A stretch of 46,251 nucleotides of DNA from an uncultured Candidatus Melainabacteria bacterium (GCA_934777245.1 CAKVND010000013.1:1-46251), one strand, 5' to 3'; counted from the stretch's first letter, positions 32,578 to 41,730 are shown. Notes: generated from the letters alone by a model not told the origin. Numbers and translations: made by a program.

Positions 32578-32983
32578 TTTCATTTCTTTTAATTTTCATA
32601 TAGCGTTCGCATTGACGCACTCTATCATATCCAAGCATTATGCCGAGCATAAAATCTTGTTCCGGTGTCAGTTCGTTGAGCTTTGGATTTTGAAAAGATT
32701 TAACGACATCTACGCAATCTTTCGCGCCAAAATAAACGTTAATTTTATTTGGAGAAATATCATGAATTACGTAATCTATATTTTCTTTCTCTAAGCGTTC
32801 AGCAATTGGAGCTTTGTATTTGGCTTTTTCAGTCGTTAAAATAAGATTTCTTATCCCTTTTTTGAATTCATAAATATGGTGGTGAAAAACTCTCAAATCT
32901 GTAATTTCTTCTGCAAATTTTGAGTTTCTGGCATTAAAAGTCGGTTGCGGTTTTTGAAAAGCCTGAATGCTATATAATCTCAT
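32552..32983 (-). CDS. DUF2023 family protein
   Basis: This 143-aa protein matches the DUF2023 family: DLRVFHHHIYEFKKGIRNLILTT (about 30-52), DYVIHDISPNKINVYFG (70-86), and an end LTPEQDFMLGIMLGYDRVRQCERY. The histidine triplet and the final C-E-R-Y are typical. Its function is not known. AAGGAAAAAGT precedes the ATG. Its last 26 bp overlap the end of ybaK on the opposite strand, so the two mRNAs are antisense at their 3' ends. Confidence 0.85.
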   Translation of the reverse strand: MRLYSIQAFQKPQPTFNARNSKFAEEITDLRVFHHHIYEFKKGIRNLILTTEKAKYKAPIAERLEKENIDYVIHDISPNKINVYFGAKDCVDVVKSFQNPKLNELTPEQDFMLGIMLGYDRVRQCERYMKIKRNEIKLGKQAL

Positions 32984-33056
32984 ACTTTTTCCTTAAATAT
33001 ATATCCCTAAACAAATTTTAAAATTTATTTTTATATTTGTCAATTTTATGACAATA

Positions 33057-33092
33057 AAAAATGGTACAACGGTTGTTGTTGTACCATTTTTA
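33057..33092 (-). terminator. Rho-independent terminator of the 443-aa gene
   Basis: AAAATGGTACAAC and GTTGTACCATTTT form a 13-bp stem with a 7-nt loop (33058-33090), ending in T-run on the minus strand. Confidence 0.87.
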
Positions 33093-33110
33093 GAATTCTT
33101 AAAAACGTGA

Positions 33111-34442
33111 TTAATCGCTGAATGTTTTGAATGTTTTTTCAACGTTATCTTTGATAACTTTCTTAACAGCATCCATTTCGGTCGCTAGCGCATTTTGTTC
33201 TGTGTCTAATTGTTTTAAACGAAGTTCCAATGTTCTATCTTCTTGTTGAATAATAGATGTTCTAGCATTAATATCGGCGATAGTTTTTTCGTACTGTTCT
33301 TTTTTGTAATTATATTCGTTCATTGCATCTTTATAAGCTGTTTCATCTGTTACCGTTTCAACATTTAAATCATAAACAACGCTGTCATTATCAAATTTCA
33401 CGGACTTAAATCGTCCATCTCCATCTGTTTCTAATAATGCATGATTTGTTTGTTCAATTTTTGTTTTTATATAAGACGCATTATAGTAAGCTAATTTATC
33501 TTGTATTTCAATAGGTTTATCTGCACTATTTGGAGATTGAATACTGTTTTGCAAATCTTTTTCTGTTGTAAAATAAGTTCTGCCTTGATAATCAAAAGTA
33601 TAAATTCCCTCACCTGTATAAATAAGCTGACCGTTTTCATCAAAACTCAAATATTCTTTCATTGATGAATCCGGACAATCTTTAAGAATTTGTGCAAGTT
33701 CTGCAACTTGGTCTATATTTTCATTTTTTGTTAATTTATTTAATTCTGTAAGTTTGGAGTTCCCTACATAAGCAGGTTTATATTCAGTTGTATATGAAAT
33801 TGGTTCGTTTTCATTAGGTACAAAAAAGTGCCAAGTGCCTGAAGAATCTTGATAACCATAAACGTCATCTGTGTTTAAGACCCCATCTGCCGTTGCCATA
33901 CCTTTTGCGACTTCAAAATCACGTAATGTTTCTTCAAGTTTAGAATCTGTTTCAACTTTGTCTTTTAAAGCTTCAAAAGGGCCTGCTAATGTTTCTCCAG
34001 TATCATTATTTATAATAGAATAAGTATTACCAGAAAGGGATACAACAGGATTTACTTGATTGTTATTATCATAAGTTTCTGTTTTTGCAACGTTTTTTGC
34101 TTGTACTTCAGGATTTTCAAGTAATTTTTTAGAACCGGTGTAGACATTTGCATAATAATAACTGTTTACAATGTAGTTATAATTAGGGTCTGCGCTGGAT
34201 AATTGTTGCCAACTTTCTAATACTGACTCATTATCTCCATCAGAATATGAATATTGTAATTCGGTATAATCTGTAGTTTTAGGAGCATTTGGAACTTCAA
34301 GTGCAAGTAACTGATTAAACAAATTTGCACTTTGGTTTGCAAGGGCGGTTCTAGCTTGGTTAATTTGTTGACCTTCCCATTCGGTATTTGTTTTTCTTGC
34401 AGTTAGTGCCAAATATCTGGCTTGTGATGCTGCCATTCCCAT
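33111..34442 (-). CDS. Helical-ended surface-like protein of unknown family
   Basis: This 443-aa protein begins with GMAASQARYLALTARKTNTE and QINQARTALANQSANLFNQLL, two amphipathic helices rich in Ala/Gln/Asn. They resemble the D0-type ends of flagellin and hook-associated proteins, though no family match is claimed. The middle (50-330) is Tyr/Asn/Ser-rich and looks like beta-sheet decoration (YTELQYSYSDGDNES, TYSIINNDTGETLAGPF). The last 90 residues return to a charged coiled coil (YNYKKEQYEKTIADI, LDTEQNALATEMDAV). No signal peptide or membrane helix is present. AGGAGA precedes the ATG by five bases. It is monocistronic, with a terminator. A filament-type protein exported by a dedicated system is a possibility. 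Confidence 0.75.
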   Translation of the reverse strand: MGMAASQARYLALTARKTNTEWEGQQINQARTALANQSANLFNQLLALEVPNAPKTTDYTELQYSYSDGDNESVLESWQQLSSADPNYNYIVNSYYYANVYTGSKKLLENPEVQAKNVAKTETYDNNNQVNPVVSLSGNTYSIINNDTGETLAGPFEALKDKVETDSKLEETLRDFEVAKGMATADGVLNTDDVYGYQDSSGTWHFFVPNENEPISYTTEYKPAYVGNSKLTELNKLTKNENIDQVAELAQILKDCPDSSMKEYLSFDENGQLIYTGEGIYTFDYQGRTYFTTEKDLQNSIQSPNSADKPIEIQDKLAYYNASYIKTKIEQTNHALLETDGDGRFKSVKFDNDSVVYDLNVETVTDETAYKDAMNEYNYKKEQYEKTIADINARTSIIQQEDRTLELRLKQLDTEQNALATEMDAVKKVIKDNVEKTFKTFSD

Positions 34443-34586
34443 AGCAAATCTCCTATTTAGTACTATTTGGATTTTAATAATAATTTTGACAAAGTCAATA
34501 TATAAAACGGCAGTTAATTATCTCAGCTTTAAATAATTAATAAAAAATCATATATTTAAAGTAGGTTTTCAGTAATATGGAATAAT

Positions 34587-35585
34587 TTACACGGCCATAT
34601 CATTAAAATCTTTTGAATCATCATAATTAAACATATGAATAAATGAATATAGCATTTTTGCAGCAAATTTTTTCGTGCCTACTTCGAGCATCGTGCGCAA
34701 AGCTTCTTTATTATTTGTGACAATAGTGTGCGTGCGATTAAAAGCTAAATTGTCATAGTAATTGGCCACATTAATAATTTGACTGTATTCTGAAATGAAG
34801 TCATTTGATAAACCTTGGGGATAGCCTGAACCGTCATTGTTTTCGTGATGTTCTAATGCTACAAGTGCAATCTCTTCCGGTAATTCGAATTCGTCTTTTA
34901 TCATTTTATAACCGATTTTTGTATGTTCTTTTACATCATCTTCATTCATTGTTAGCAATGCAATCGAACCATCTAAATCTACTTTAAGCTTACCGATATC
35001 GTGTAATAAAGCCGCTAATATAACTTGGTCTACTGCCATATTTGAATATTCGATTTTTTGAGCAATTAAACCCGAAATTATTGCAACATTCAAAGGGTGG
35101 CAAATTTCATATTCGCCTAAAAATCTTAATTTCGAGCCTTTGCCAAATTTGTGCATTTGTTTATAAATTTCAGTTTTGATAATCCCAACTAAGGAATTTA
35201 GTTTTAAAAGTCCTTCCTCGTAATATCCTTTTTTTAGCAAGTCTAAAATTTTGCTGTAAAAATATTTAATTTTAACTTGAGTTTCCATTTTAACGTAAGC
35301 ATCTTTATTGATGATTGTTTCAAATTCTGTAGCATCAAGTCCTTCAAATGAAAAATTAAGCATATTAGATGGTAGATTGTCCTTATCTCCATCAGTTATT
35401 TCTTTTTTCTCTGTTTCATCATCATGAAATTCTTCGGTGTAAATTTTAATATAATTCTTTAGCATAATAAGTTTGCCCGGAGTTAAAACTTCACCTGCTT
35501 CTAAAATTTTACCTTTATTCTCCGTATATAAGTCAAATGGGAGAACTTTGTAATTGCTTAATTCTTTATTTGTTACTATTCTCAT
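34587..35585 (-). CDS. HD-GYP domain protein (predicted c-di-GMP phosphodiesterase)
   Basis: HD-GYP proteins hydrolyse cyclic di-GMP. This 332-aa protein has an N-terminal domain of unknown type (about 1-140) and an HD-GYP domain with ALLHDIGKL (H195-D196), HTKIGYKMI, LEHHENNDGSGYPQGL (H236-H237, GYP 244-246) and INVANYYDNL. The key metal and GYP residues are all present. It would oppose the GGDEF protein at 18592-19464. An extended -10 (TGC TATAAT) ends 7 bp before the ATG and no Shine-Dalgarno exists, so the mRNA may be leaderless. Confidence 0.9.
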   Translation of the reverse strand: MRIVTNKELSNYKVLPFDLYTENKGKILEAGEVLTPGKLIMLKNYIKIYTEEFHDDETEKKEITDGDKDNLPSNMLNFSFEGLDATEFETIINKDAYVKMETQVKIKYFYSKILDLLKKGYYEEGLLKLNSLVGIIKTEIYKQMHKFGKGSKLRFLGEYEICHPLNVAIISGLIAQKIEYSNMAVDQVILAALLHDIGKLKVDLDGSIALLTMNEDDVKEHTKIGYKMIKDEFELPEEIALVALEHHENNDGSGYPQGLSNDFISEYSQIINVANYYDNLAFNRTHTIVTNNKEALRTMLEVGTKKFAAKMLYSFIHMFNYDDSKDFNDMAV

Positions 35586-35601
35586 AATAAGGATTATAGC
35601 A
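35583..35601 (-). promoter_or_regulatory. Extended -10 promoter abutting the HD-GYP start (leaderless layout)
   Basis: Minus-strand TGC (35601-35599) is joined to TATAAT (35598-35593), seven bases follow, then ATG (35585). No ribosome site and no good -35 box. Confidence 0.55.
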
Positions 35602-35662
35602 CTTTTGAGAAATTATACATACTTTAAATACTCTATTTTTTTTAATACAGCATTCAAAGATT

Positions 35663-35692
35663 TTGTTTGAATTTTAAATTTTATAGTATAAT
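35663..35692 (+). promoter_or_regulatory. Sigma-70 promoter of the pxpA-yvcK operon
   Basis: TTGTTT (35663-35668), 18 bp, TATAAT (35687-35692), about 28 bp before the pxpA ATG, which has its own AGGGGAG ribosome site. Confidence 0.7.
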
Positions 35693-35719
35693 AAAAAGGT
35701 AGTTTTAGGGGAGATAAGA

Positions 35720-36514
35720 ATGCAGGACGTTATAGAAAGAAAACCAATCAAGAATATAGATTTTAACTGTGATTTGGCGCAGGCTTACGGTATTTATAAA
35801 AATATTCAAGAATATGAGCTTTTGGATTATGTAAGCTCTGTAAATATTTCTTGCGGTTTCCATGCCGGTGATCCTGTAACTATCAAAGAAGCTATGCTCA
35901 AAGCTAAAGAAAAAAATGTTGCAATCGGTGCGCACATAGGTTTTAACGATATTCAAGGTTTTGGTTACAGACCTGTAGAACTTAAGGAAGATGAACTTGA
36001 AGCGCTTGTAGTTTACCAAGTTGGTGCAATTATGTCTTTTGCAAAAGCTTACGGCTTAAGCATAGAACATGTTCGTCCTCACGGCGCTATGTATAAAATG
36101 GCAGGCGAAGATTTTACTTTTTCATCTAATATTGCTAAAGCTATTAAAAAATGTTCCGATTGGCTTGTTTATGTTGCCCCTGTTGGTGATATTACAACAA
36201 AAGTCGGTGATTATGTTAATATACAAGTTGCTCAAGAATTAAGTCTTGAAAAAACTTATAATGCAGATTTGACGATTGATTATTCATTTCCAGATAATAC
36301 TAATAACTACGAACTAATCAAACGTTTCCAACACTTGCTTCACACTTCTCAAATTCGCAACAATTTAGGCGGTTTGAGCTTTGCGGAAGTTGATACAATA
36401 CATTTTTCAAATAAATACAAAAATTCTTTAGAGTTAATCCAACAGGCAAGAAATCTTATCACTCCTGCTCCTGTTAACTATATTAACGCTAAAGCTTCAG
36501 GATGGGTGGATTAA
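35720..36514 (+). CDS. pxpA: LamB/YcsF family protein, 5-oxoprolinase subunit A
   Basis: PxpA is the ATP-dependent subunit that, with PxpBC, opens 5-oxoproline (pyroglutamate) to glutamate. The 264-aa product starts with the signature DFNCDLAQAYGIYKN, then VSSVNISCGFHAGDP and NVAIGAHIGFNDIQGFGYRPVEL, HVRPHGAMYK and a PVGD segment. The usual Gly-Glu after NCDL is replaced by Ala-Gln, and the AHPG of most members reads AHIG. pxpB and pxpC are not next to it; only yvcK follows, 2 bp later. They may be elsewhere, or the protein may have another sugar/amide substrate. AGGGGAG precedes the ATG. Confidence 0.88.
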   Translation: MQDVIERKPIKNIDFNCDLAQAYGIYKNIQEYELLDYVSSVNISCGFHAGDPVTIKEAMLKAKEKNVAIGAHIGFNDIQGFGYRPVELKEDELEALVVYQVGAIMSFAKAYGLSIEHVRPHGAMYKMAGEDFTFSSNIAKAIKKCSDWLVYVAPVGDITTKVGDYVNIQVAQELSLEKTYNADLTIDYSFPDNTNNYELIKRFQHLLHTSQIRNNLGGLSFAEVDTIHFSNKYKNSLELIQQARNLITPAPVNYINAKASGWVD

Positions 36515-36516
36515 TT

Positions 36517-37827
36517 ATGGCTTTTAATTTTAAAGAAAATGTTGATTTAAAAAAGGACGCAGGCTGGCTTTTACCGGGGTTAGAAGTTAAAAGATGGTTT
36601 CTTTTAATCTTCTTAGGCTCAATTATGATTGTGCTTGGTTTTATGGTTTTAGCAAACGTTAGACCAATATATTTAACTTTGGAACTAATCAGAAAAGCTG
36701 CTTTAGTATTGCCTTCAAACGTATTGGCAGCAATTTTTATCTTAATTGGCGGTGCAATATTCTTTAAGGGATGGCAAAAAACAACGCTTTCTATCATGGA
36801 TATGGATTCCTCTAAAGGTAATAGCTCAATTTTAGAAAAATTATACAGAAGAAGAATGTTGAATAAAGGTGCTAAAATCGTTGCTATCGGTGGTGGCACA
36901 GGCCTTTCAATGCTTCTTCGCGGAATAAAAAAATACACAAACAACGTAACTGCAATTGTTACTGTTGGTGATGACGGCGGAAGTTCAGGTCGATTAAGAG
37001 AAGAAATGGGCATTTTGCCACCTGGAGATATTAGAAACTGTATTGCGGCTTTGGCTGATGATGAAGATATGATTACGGAACTTTTTCAATATCGTTTCAA
37101 AAACGGCGAAGGCTTGGAAGGTCACAGTTTTGGAAACTTATTCTTGACCGCACTTTGCGCAATTACCGGTGATATGGTTAGAGCGGTAAAAGAATCTTCA
37201 AATGTATTAAATATTAGAGGTGTTGTTTTACCTGCGACTTTAGATGACATGAAACTTGCAGCTGTTTTTGAAGACGGAAAAATCGTTCACGGTGAATCAA
37301 ATATTCCAGAGGCTCATGGAAAAATTAAACGTTTATTTACAGAACCTGAACATTGTAAAGCTTTACCTGAAGCAATCGCTGCAATTAAAGAAGCCGATTT
37401 AATTATCCTTGGGCCCGGAAGTTTGTATACGAGTGTTATTCCAAACCTTTTGGTTGATGGAATTGTGGAAGCAATAACTAAGTCAACTGCTAAAAAGATT
37501 TATGTATGTAATATTATGACTCAACCTGGTGAAACTGACAACTACTCTGTTGCAAGCCACGTAAATGCATTAATCAGTCATGCGGGTGGTAAGAAAATTA
37601 TTGATGCTGTACTTGTAAACGATAGCTTGCCGGATAATATCTCAGAAGGTTACGCAAAGAGCGGTTCAATTCCTGTTAGATTGGATATGGAAAATATTGC
37701 ACCAATCGGAATTGAAGTTGTTTCACAGAAATTGCTTCAAGAGAATAAGCAAGGACTTGTAAGACACAGTTCACATAGAGTTGCAAGAGCTGTTTATTAT
37801 TGGTATAGAAGAACAATTAAAAAATAA
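36517..37827 (+). CDS. yvcK: YvcK/CofD-like protein (gluconeogenesis factor) with membrane anchor
   Basis: YvcK proteins bind UDP-sugars and affect cell shape and gluconeogenic growth. The 436-aa product starts at the ATG 36517, after GGTGGA and 2 bp past the pxpA stop (an ATG at 36502 is inside pxpA without a site). The N-terminus (DAGWLLPGLEVKRWFLLIFL) with two membrane helices (about 27-45 and 70-88) resembles cyanobacterial members. The core has IVAIGGGTGLSMLLRGIKKY, VTVGDDGGSSGRLRE, LPPGDIRNCIAALA and HSFGNLFLTAL, all typical. A terminator follows the stop. Confidence 0.93.
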   Translation: MAFNFKENVDLKKDAGWLLPGLEVKRWFLLIFLGSIMIVLGFMVLANVRPIYLTLELIRKAALVLPSNVLAAIFILIGGAIFFKGWQKTTLSIMDMDSSKGNSSILEKLYRRRMLNKGAKIVAIGGGTGLSMLLRGIKKYTNNVTAIVTVGDDGGSSGRLREEMGILPPGDIRNCIAALADDEDMITELFQYRFKNGEGLEGHSFGNLFLTALCAITGDMVRAVKESSNVLNIRGVVLPATLDDMKLAAVFEDGKIVHGESNIPEAHGKIKRLFTEPEHCKALPEAIAAIKEADLIILGPGSLYTSVIPNLLVDGIVEAITKSTAKKIYVCNIMTQPGETDNYSVASHVNALISHAGGKKIIDAVLVNDSLPDNISEGYAKSGSIPVRLDMENIAPIGIEVVSQKLLQENKQGLVRHSSHRVARAVYYWYRRTIKK

Positions 37828-37865
37828 TCAAAAAGTCGAAGGATTTGATATCTTTCGACTTTTAA
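37828..37865 (+). terminator. Rho-independent terminator of the pxpA-yvcK operon
   Basis: AAAAGTCGAA and TTCGACTTTT form the stem, extended inward by GAT/ATC pairing, followed by T-rich sequence. Confidence 0.8.
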
Positions 37866-37886
37866 TTTGTTTTGTTGATATGATAA

Positions 37887-37915
37887 TTGATTCCAATAAA
37901 ACAAAATGATATACT
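37887..37915 (+). promoter_or_regulatory. Sigma-70 promoter of the TSCPD gene
   Basis: TTGATT (37887-37892), 17 bp, TATACT (37910-37915); the ATG lies 34 bp downstream with TGAGGAG. Confidence 0.7.
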
Positions 37916-37948
37916 AATAGTAGAGTAAAAAATGTTGAGGAGTTAATA

Positions 37949-38254
37949 ATGAGCGACGATATTCAAATTAAAGAAGTAAATGGTGTTGACATTGTACAAT
38001 ATCAGCCAAAAGGAGTTTGTTGCAAACTAATGCAAATACGAATTAAAGATAATATAATTCAAGATGTTGAATTTGTTGGCGGATGCAATGGTAATTTAAG
38101 CGGTATTGGCGTTTTGATAAAGGGAATGAATATTAATGATATTGTTTCAAAACTTAGCGGTTTGCATTGCGGAAGTCGTCCTACCAGTTGTCCTGATCAA
38201 TTAACAAAAGGTATTGAAGCGTATTTAAAAGTTAAAAATGAAATTAAAGTTTAA
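37949..38254 (+). CDS. TSCPD domain-containing small protein
   Basis: This 101-aa protein belongs to the small single-domain TSCPD group (TIGR03905-like), related to the C-terminal zinc region of ribonucleotide reductases. It has PKGVCCKLMQIRI, the VEFVGGCNGNLSGIG segment, and the family tetrad RPTSCPDQL (about residues 79-87). Four cysteines (two CC, one GGC, HCGSR) and TSCPD could bind a metal. No catalytic role is established. TGAGGAG before the ATG. It is monocistronic, between yvcK and the 666-aa gene. Confidence 0.88.
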   Translation: MSDDIQIKEVNGVDIVQYQPKGVCCKLMQIRIKDNIIQDVEFVGGCNGNLSGIGVLIKGMNINDIVSKLSGLHCGSRPTSCPDQLTKGIEAYLKVKNEIKV

Positions 38255-38378
38255 AAAATTTTTCTAAAAAATTATTAGTAAACGAAAGTTGTAAATATCT
38301 TTTATATTATGGCATGCCTGTAACTAGATTTTTTTTTAATAATATGGTATCATTAACCGTAGTATGGGAGAGTGTTAG

Positions 38379-40379
38379 GTGAATACTGATAATTTTTTAA
38401 TAGAAGAGAGTGAAATTGAGTTTGCGCAGAATGTGTGCAAATTGATAAGTGATGCAAGTACTCGTAATAGAGCTGTTGCAAACGCTTTTGGTGCAAGAAT
38501 TGCAGAAAAGTTTTTTGATAAAGATTGTTATAAAGTTGATGATATTTCCGGGCTTCATAATATAGGTCAAATTCTGGATGAGTTTGATATTTCGGATATT
38601 TATATAAACAATTCTTATATAGATGTAAGATTGTTTTTTAATGAAGATGAGTTAAGTGTTCCGAAAGCGCATTTTGATAATAACCTGCTCCCTGTTGCTT
38701 ACATGTTTGTAAGAATTACGCCTGATTTATCCAATGCTACAGTAACTGGTTTTATTGCATCAGAAAATGTCGATACAACACAAGATATTGGCGGATATTA
38801 TCCGGTTAAAGAGGAACAGTTAGTTTCTTTCTACGATATAGAGTCATTGCTTGTTACAAAAGAAGATTCTTATGCTGTAGAAGAAGCTGATATCTTTGCA
38901 TTTTTAGATGGCAAGATTGAAGATAGAAATGCATTTGTCAGAGAATTGATTGCTTCTGAAAACGGTCGTTTGAAATTTGCTAAAGCGGTTAAGGCTCAGT
39001 ATGCATTTAATTTTATTTCGTTTAACGATAAAGATAATGTATCAAAAGAACAAGAACCTGATTTGCTAAATGATGATTTTGTGGGGATTGAAGAAGATGA
39101 TTTATTAGAATTGGATTCTAACGCGCAAAATGAAGCTTTATTAGAAGAACCTGCAAATTTGGATGATTCTTTTGATATGTTAGATGCTGCACCATTAGAA
39201 GGTGTTGATGAATTAAGCTTTGGGGATGAAACCGATTTAGTTGCTGATACAAATTTGGAAACCGATACACTTTCTGAATTGGGTGCTGAAATTGGTGAAA
39301 ATGATTCTTTGATTGCAGAAGATGACAATGTATCTGCAGTTGATGAACTTGATATTATTGATGATATTCAGTCAGATAATGGAGAAGAATCAAGTTTTGA
39401 ATTTTCTACTGTAACGACTCCGAGTCTTGATACAATGGGCGATAATTTGGATGATTTATTGAATGAAGAAAATTCGCTGGATATCAATAACGAGATTGTA
39501 GAAACCAAACAAGAAGAGGAAATTCAAGAACAAGATACAGCTCAGCCACAAGAAGAGGTGGTTGTTGACACGGAAGGTGTTTTAGATGAAGAACCTGAAC
39601 AAGCAATTCAAGAAACTAATTCGGTAGAAGATGTTATCGAGTCAACAGATAAAGCAACTGACAATGCAGAACAAATTGATACTTTGTTCAATAGTGATGA
39701 ACAAGAATCTGCTGATGAGAATGTTAATTTTGTACCTCCTCAAAAACAAAAAAGTTCAATAAAATTGTTGGCTATTGTTGGTTTGTTGGTAGTTTTGGGT
39801 GCTGTTGGATATTTTGGTTACAATCAGTTTGCTAATCAACAATCCTCAGAAGAGGATTCCGGTATCGTTGCTGATACTGTAGAAACAAAACAAACAACAC
39901 AACTACCTGCTCAACCTCAAGAAGAAGCCATGCCGGTTGAATCAGTAGAAAATACTGCACCTAATGTTGTTACAAATGAAGGTACATCTGAATCAATACC
40001 GGCTATTGAACAAAATCTCGATGCATCAATTCTTGTTTCTAATTTGAAAGTAGATTGGGAAGTTCCGTCAGGATATGCTTCAAACACTTCTGCAAAGAGA
40101 TATTTAGTGAAGTTAGGTAAGATTATTCAATTAAATTTAAAAACAGAATTATTATTACTAAATAAACCGCCAATATCAAATAAAATTACTGTAGAGATTA
40201 AATATAATAGTGGTACAAAGAAATTTGAGGCAGTAGGAATTATGCAATCCAGCGGTGAAAAAGTTGTTGATGATTTGATATTGCAAACAGTTAACAAAGC
40301 TCTTGCTATGAATTTGAGCACTAATTTTGATTCATTTAGCAAATTACAAGGTAATCCTGTTTTAATAATACATTTATAA
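38379..40379 (+). CDS. Acidic single-pass membrane protein with TonB-like C-terminal domain
   Basis: This 666-aa protein starts at the GTG 38379 after GGGAGAG. Residues 1-160 form a folded N-terminal domain (IDVRLFFNEDELSVPKAHF, VAYMFVRITPDLS) that loosely recalls cyanobacterial DUF1822, with low certainty. Residues 225-455 are very acidic (runs of Asp/Glu with Leu) and probably disordered. One membrane helix (about 462-484, SSIKLLAIVGLLVVLGAVGY) divides it from a C-terminal domain (about 547-666). There, the SGEKVVDDLILQTVNKAL stretch resembles the end of TonB/TolA domains. The topology puts the acidic part in the cytoplasm and the TonB-like part outside. It is the first gene of a three-gene operon. 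Confidence 0.8.
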   Translation: MNTDNFLIEESEIEFAQNVCKLISDASTRNRAVANAFGARIAEKFFDKDCYKVDDISGLHNIGQILDEFDISDIYINNSYIDVRLFFNEDELSVPKAHFDNNLLPVAYMFVRITPDLSNATVTGFIASENVDTTQDIGGYYPVKEEQLVSFYDIESLLVTKEDSYAVEEADIFAFLDGKIEDRNAFVRELIASENGRLKFAKAVKAQYAFNFISFNDKDNVSKEQEPDLLNDDFVGIEEDDLLELDSNAQNEALLEEPANLDDSFDMLDAAPLEGVDELSFGDETDLVADTNLETDTLSELGAEIGENDSLIAEDDNVSAVDELDIIDDIQSDNGEESSFEFSTVTTPSLDTMGDNLDDLLNEENSLDINNEIVETKQEEEIQEQDTAQPQEEVVVDTEGVLDEEPEQAIQETNSVEDVIESTDKATDNAEQIDTLFNSDEQESADENVNFVPPQKQKSSIKLLAIVGLLVVLGAVGYFGYNQFANQQSSEEDSGIVADTVETKQTTQLPAQPQEEAMPVESVENTAPNVVTNEGTSESIPAIEQNLDASILVSNLKVDWEVPSGYASNTSAKRYLVKLGKIIQLNLKTELLLLNKPPISNKITVEIKYNSGTKKFEAVGIMQSSGEKVVDDLILQTVNKALAMNLSTNFDSFSKLQGNPVLIIHL

Positions 40380-40401
40380 TTAATAAATAAAAGAGAGTGA
40401 T

Positions 40402-41715
40402 ATGGAAAAGACTAATAAATACTATGGCGTTATTGAAAATTTAGTAAGAAATCACAAAAAGTTTCAAGGACTTGAAGCTATTTTGGAAGATATTATTGAT
40501 GATGTTTATGCGCATTCAGAAGTTATTATAAATTCAATTAATAATGACAGCGTAATTCAAGCGTATCTTGAAAAAGTAGTCTCTACTTCTATAATCACAG
40601 TTCCTAAAAAAATGGGATTTCATTCTGAAATCAAACATAGAGTTGTCACTCCTGAACTTCAAAAGCAACCTGAAGAACCACAAGTTCAACCTGCAAAAGA
40701 AGTGAAAGAGGTTGTTAACAACGACTTAGTTGATAAAATGATAAACAGTATGCCGACAGAAACCGTTGTTGAAAATACGGAAGCTCAAGATGTAGTACTT
40801 GATAATTTAGATACAGAACTTGATTTTGAACCGGAAACAGATAATGTTTTAGAAGAAGTGATTGAACCGGTTGCACAAGATGATTTAGAGGTACAAGACA
40901 CGCCTGTTACAGAAGATTTGACATTTGAAACAAACGATTTTGGAGATGATGAGTTACAATTAGAGGATTTAAATGATGTTCAAGAAGAGCAGGCTTTAGA
41001 AGTTGCAGAGAACATCGTAGAAGAAAAAGAAGATGCTCCAATTGTAGAAGAACTTCCTGAAACGAATAATTTAACAGAAGAGCAAGAAGCTTCGGAAACA
41101 TTGAATGTTTTACAAGATGAAGAACCTCTAATGGAGGCGACAGAACTTCAAGAGTTCGCTCCAATTGATACAGAAGATGATTTGTTAGAATTATCAGAAG
41201 AACAATTAGATTTTTCAAATGAATCGGAAACGGCAGAAGATGTTGTGTCTGAAAATCTTGAAATAGAAGATTTTACGGAACTTACGGAAGATTTGTCTAC
41301 TCCTGAACTGGCAGAAGATGATTTATTAGAACCTCAAGAAAGTTTAGAGTTAAATGAATTAAGTGAAGAAAAACCATTAGATATTTTAGATAATAGTCTT
41401 GATGATATTGCTGATTCAATTACAACGACGCTTGAATCTAATATTGAAGAATCTTCTGAAATAACAGGCGAATTTAAACCAATAGATTATTCTGTTTTTG
41501 ATTTTACACCTCAAGAAAATAATGAAGAAGTAGATGTGGATGAAATTAAAGCAGGACTTGAAGAATTAGACTTAAAGCATCCTGAGTTAAATATTTTAAA
41601 GATATATGATTTAAAATATAAAAATAAAAATTCGGTTTCAGAAATTGCTTCTCAATTAGGTATGGATGAAGCGCAAGTTGTTGAAGCCTTGAATGAAATG
41701 ATTGCTGTTGTATAA
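40402..41715 (+). CDS. Acidic low-complexity protein with a C-terminal helix-turn-helix
   Basis: This 437-aa protein is not recognised. The first 80 residues are a folded helical part (VIENLVRNHKKFQGLEAILED). Residues 85-380 are an extremely acidic, Glu/Leu/Asp-rich region with degenerate repeats of the LEEPxExxELSEE kind, similar in style to that of the previous protein. The last 50 residues (389-437, HPELNILKIYDLKYKNKNSV then SEIASQLGMDEAQVVEALNE) look like a sigma-region-4-type helix-turn-helix. It starts 22 bp after the 666-aa gene and ends 15 bp before the ATPase gene, so the three are one operon. The HTH may bind DNA, or may bind a partner. Confidence 0.75.
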   Translation: MEKTNKYYGVIENLVRNHKKFQGLEAILEDIIDDVYAHSEVIINSINNDSVIQAYLEKVVSTSIITVPKKMGFHSEIKHRVVTPELQKQPEEPQVQPAKEVKEVVNNDLVDKMINSMPTETVVENTEAQDVVLDNLDTELDFEPETDNVLEEVIEPVAQDDLEVQDTPVTEDLTFETNDFGDDELQLEDLNDVQEEQALEVAENIVEEKEDAPIVEELPETNNLTEEQEASETLNVLQDEEPLMEATELQEFAPIDTEDDLLELSEEQLDFSNESETAEDVVSENLEIEDFTELTEDLSTPELAEDDLLEPQESLELNELSEEKPLDILDNSLDDIADSITTTLESNIEESSEITGEFKPIDYSVFDFTPQENNEEVDVDEIKAGLEELDLKHPELNILKIYDLKYKNKNSVSEIASQLGMDEAQVVEALNEMIAVV

Positions 41716-41730
41716 TAAGGATTGTAAATT

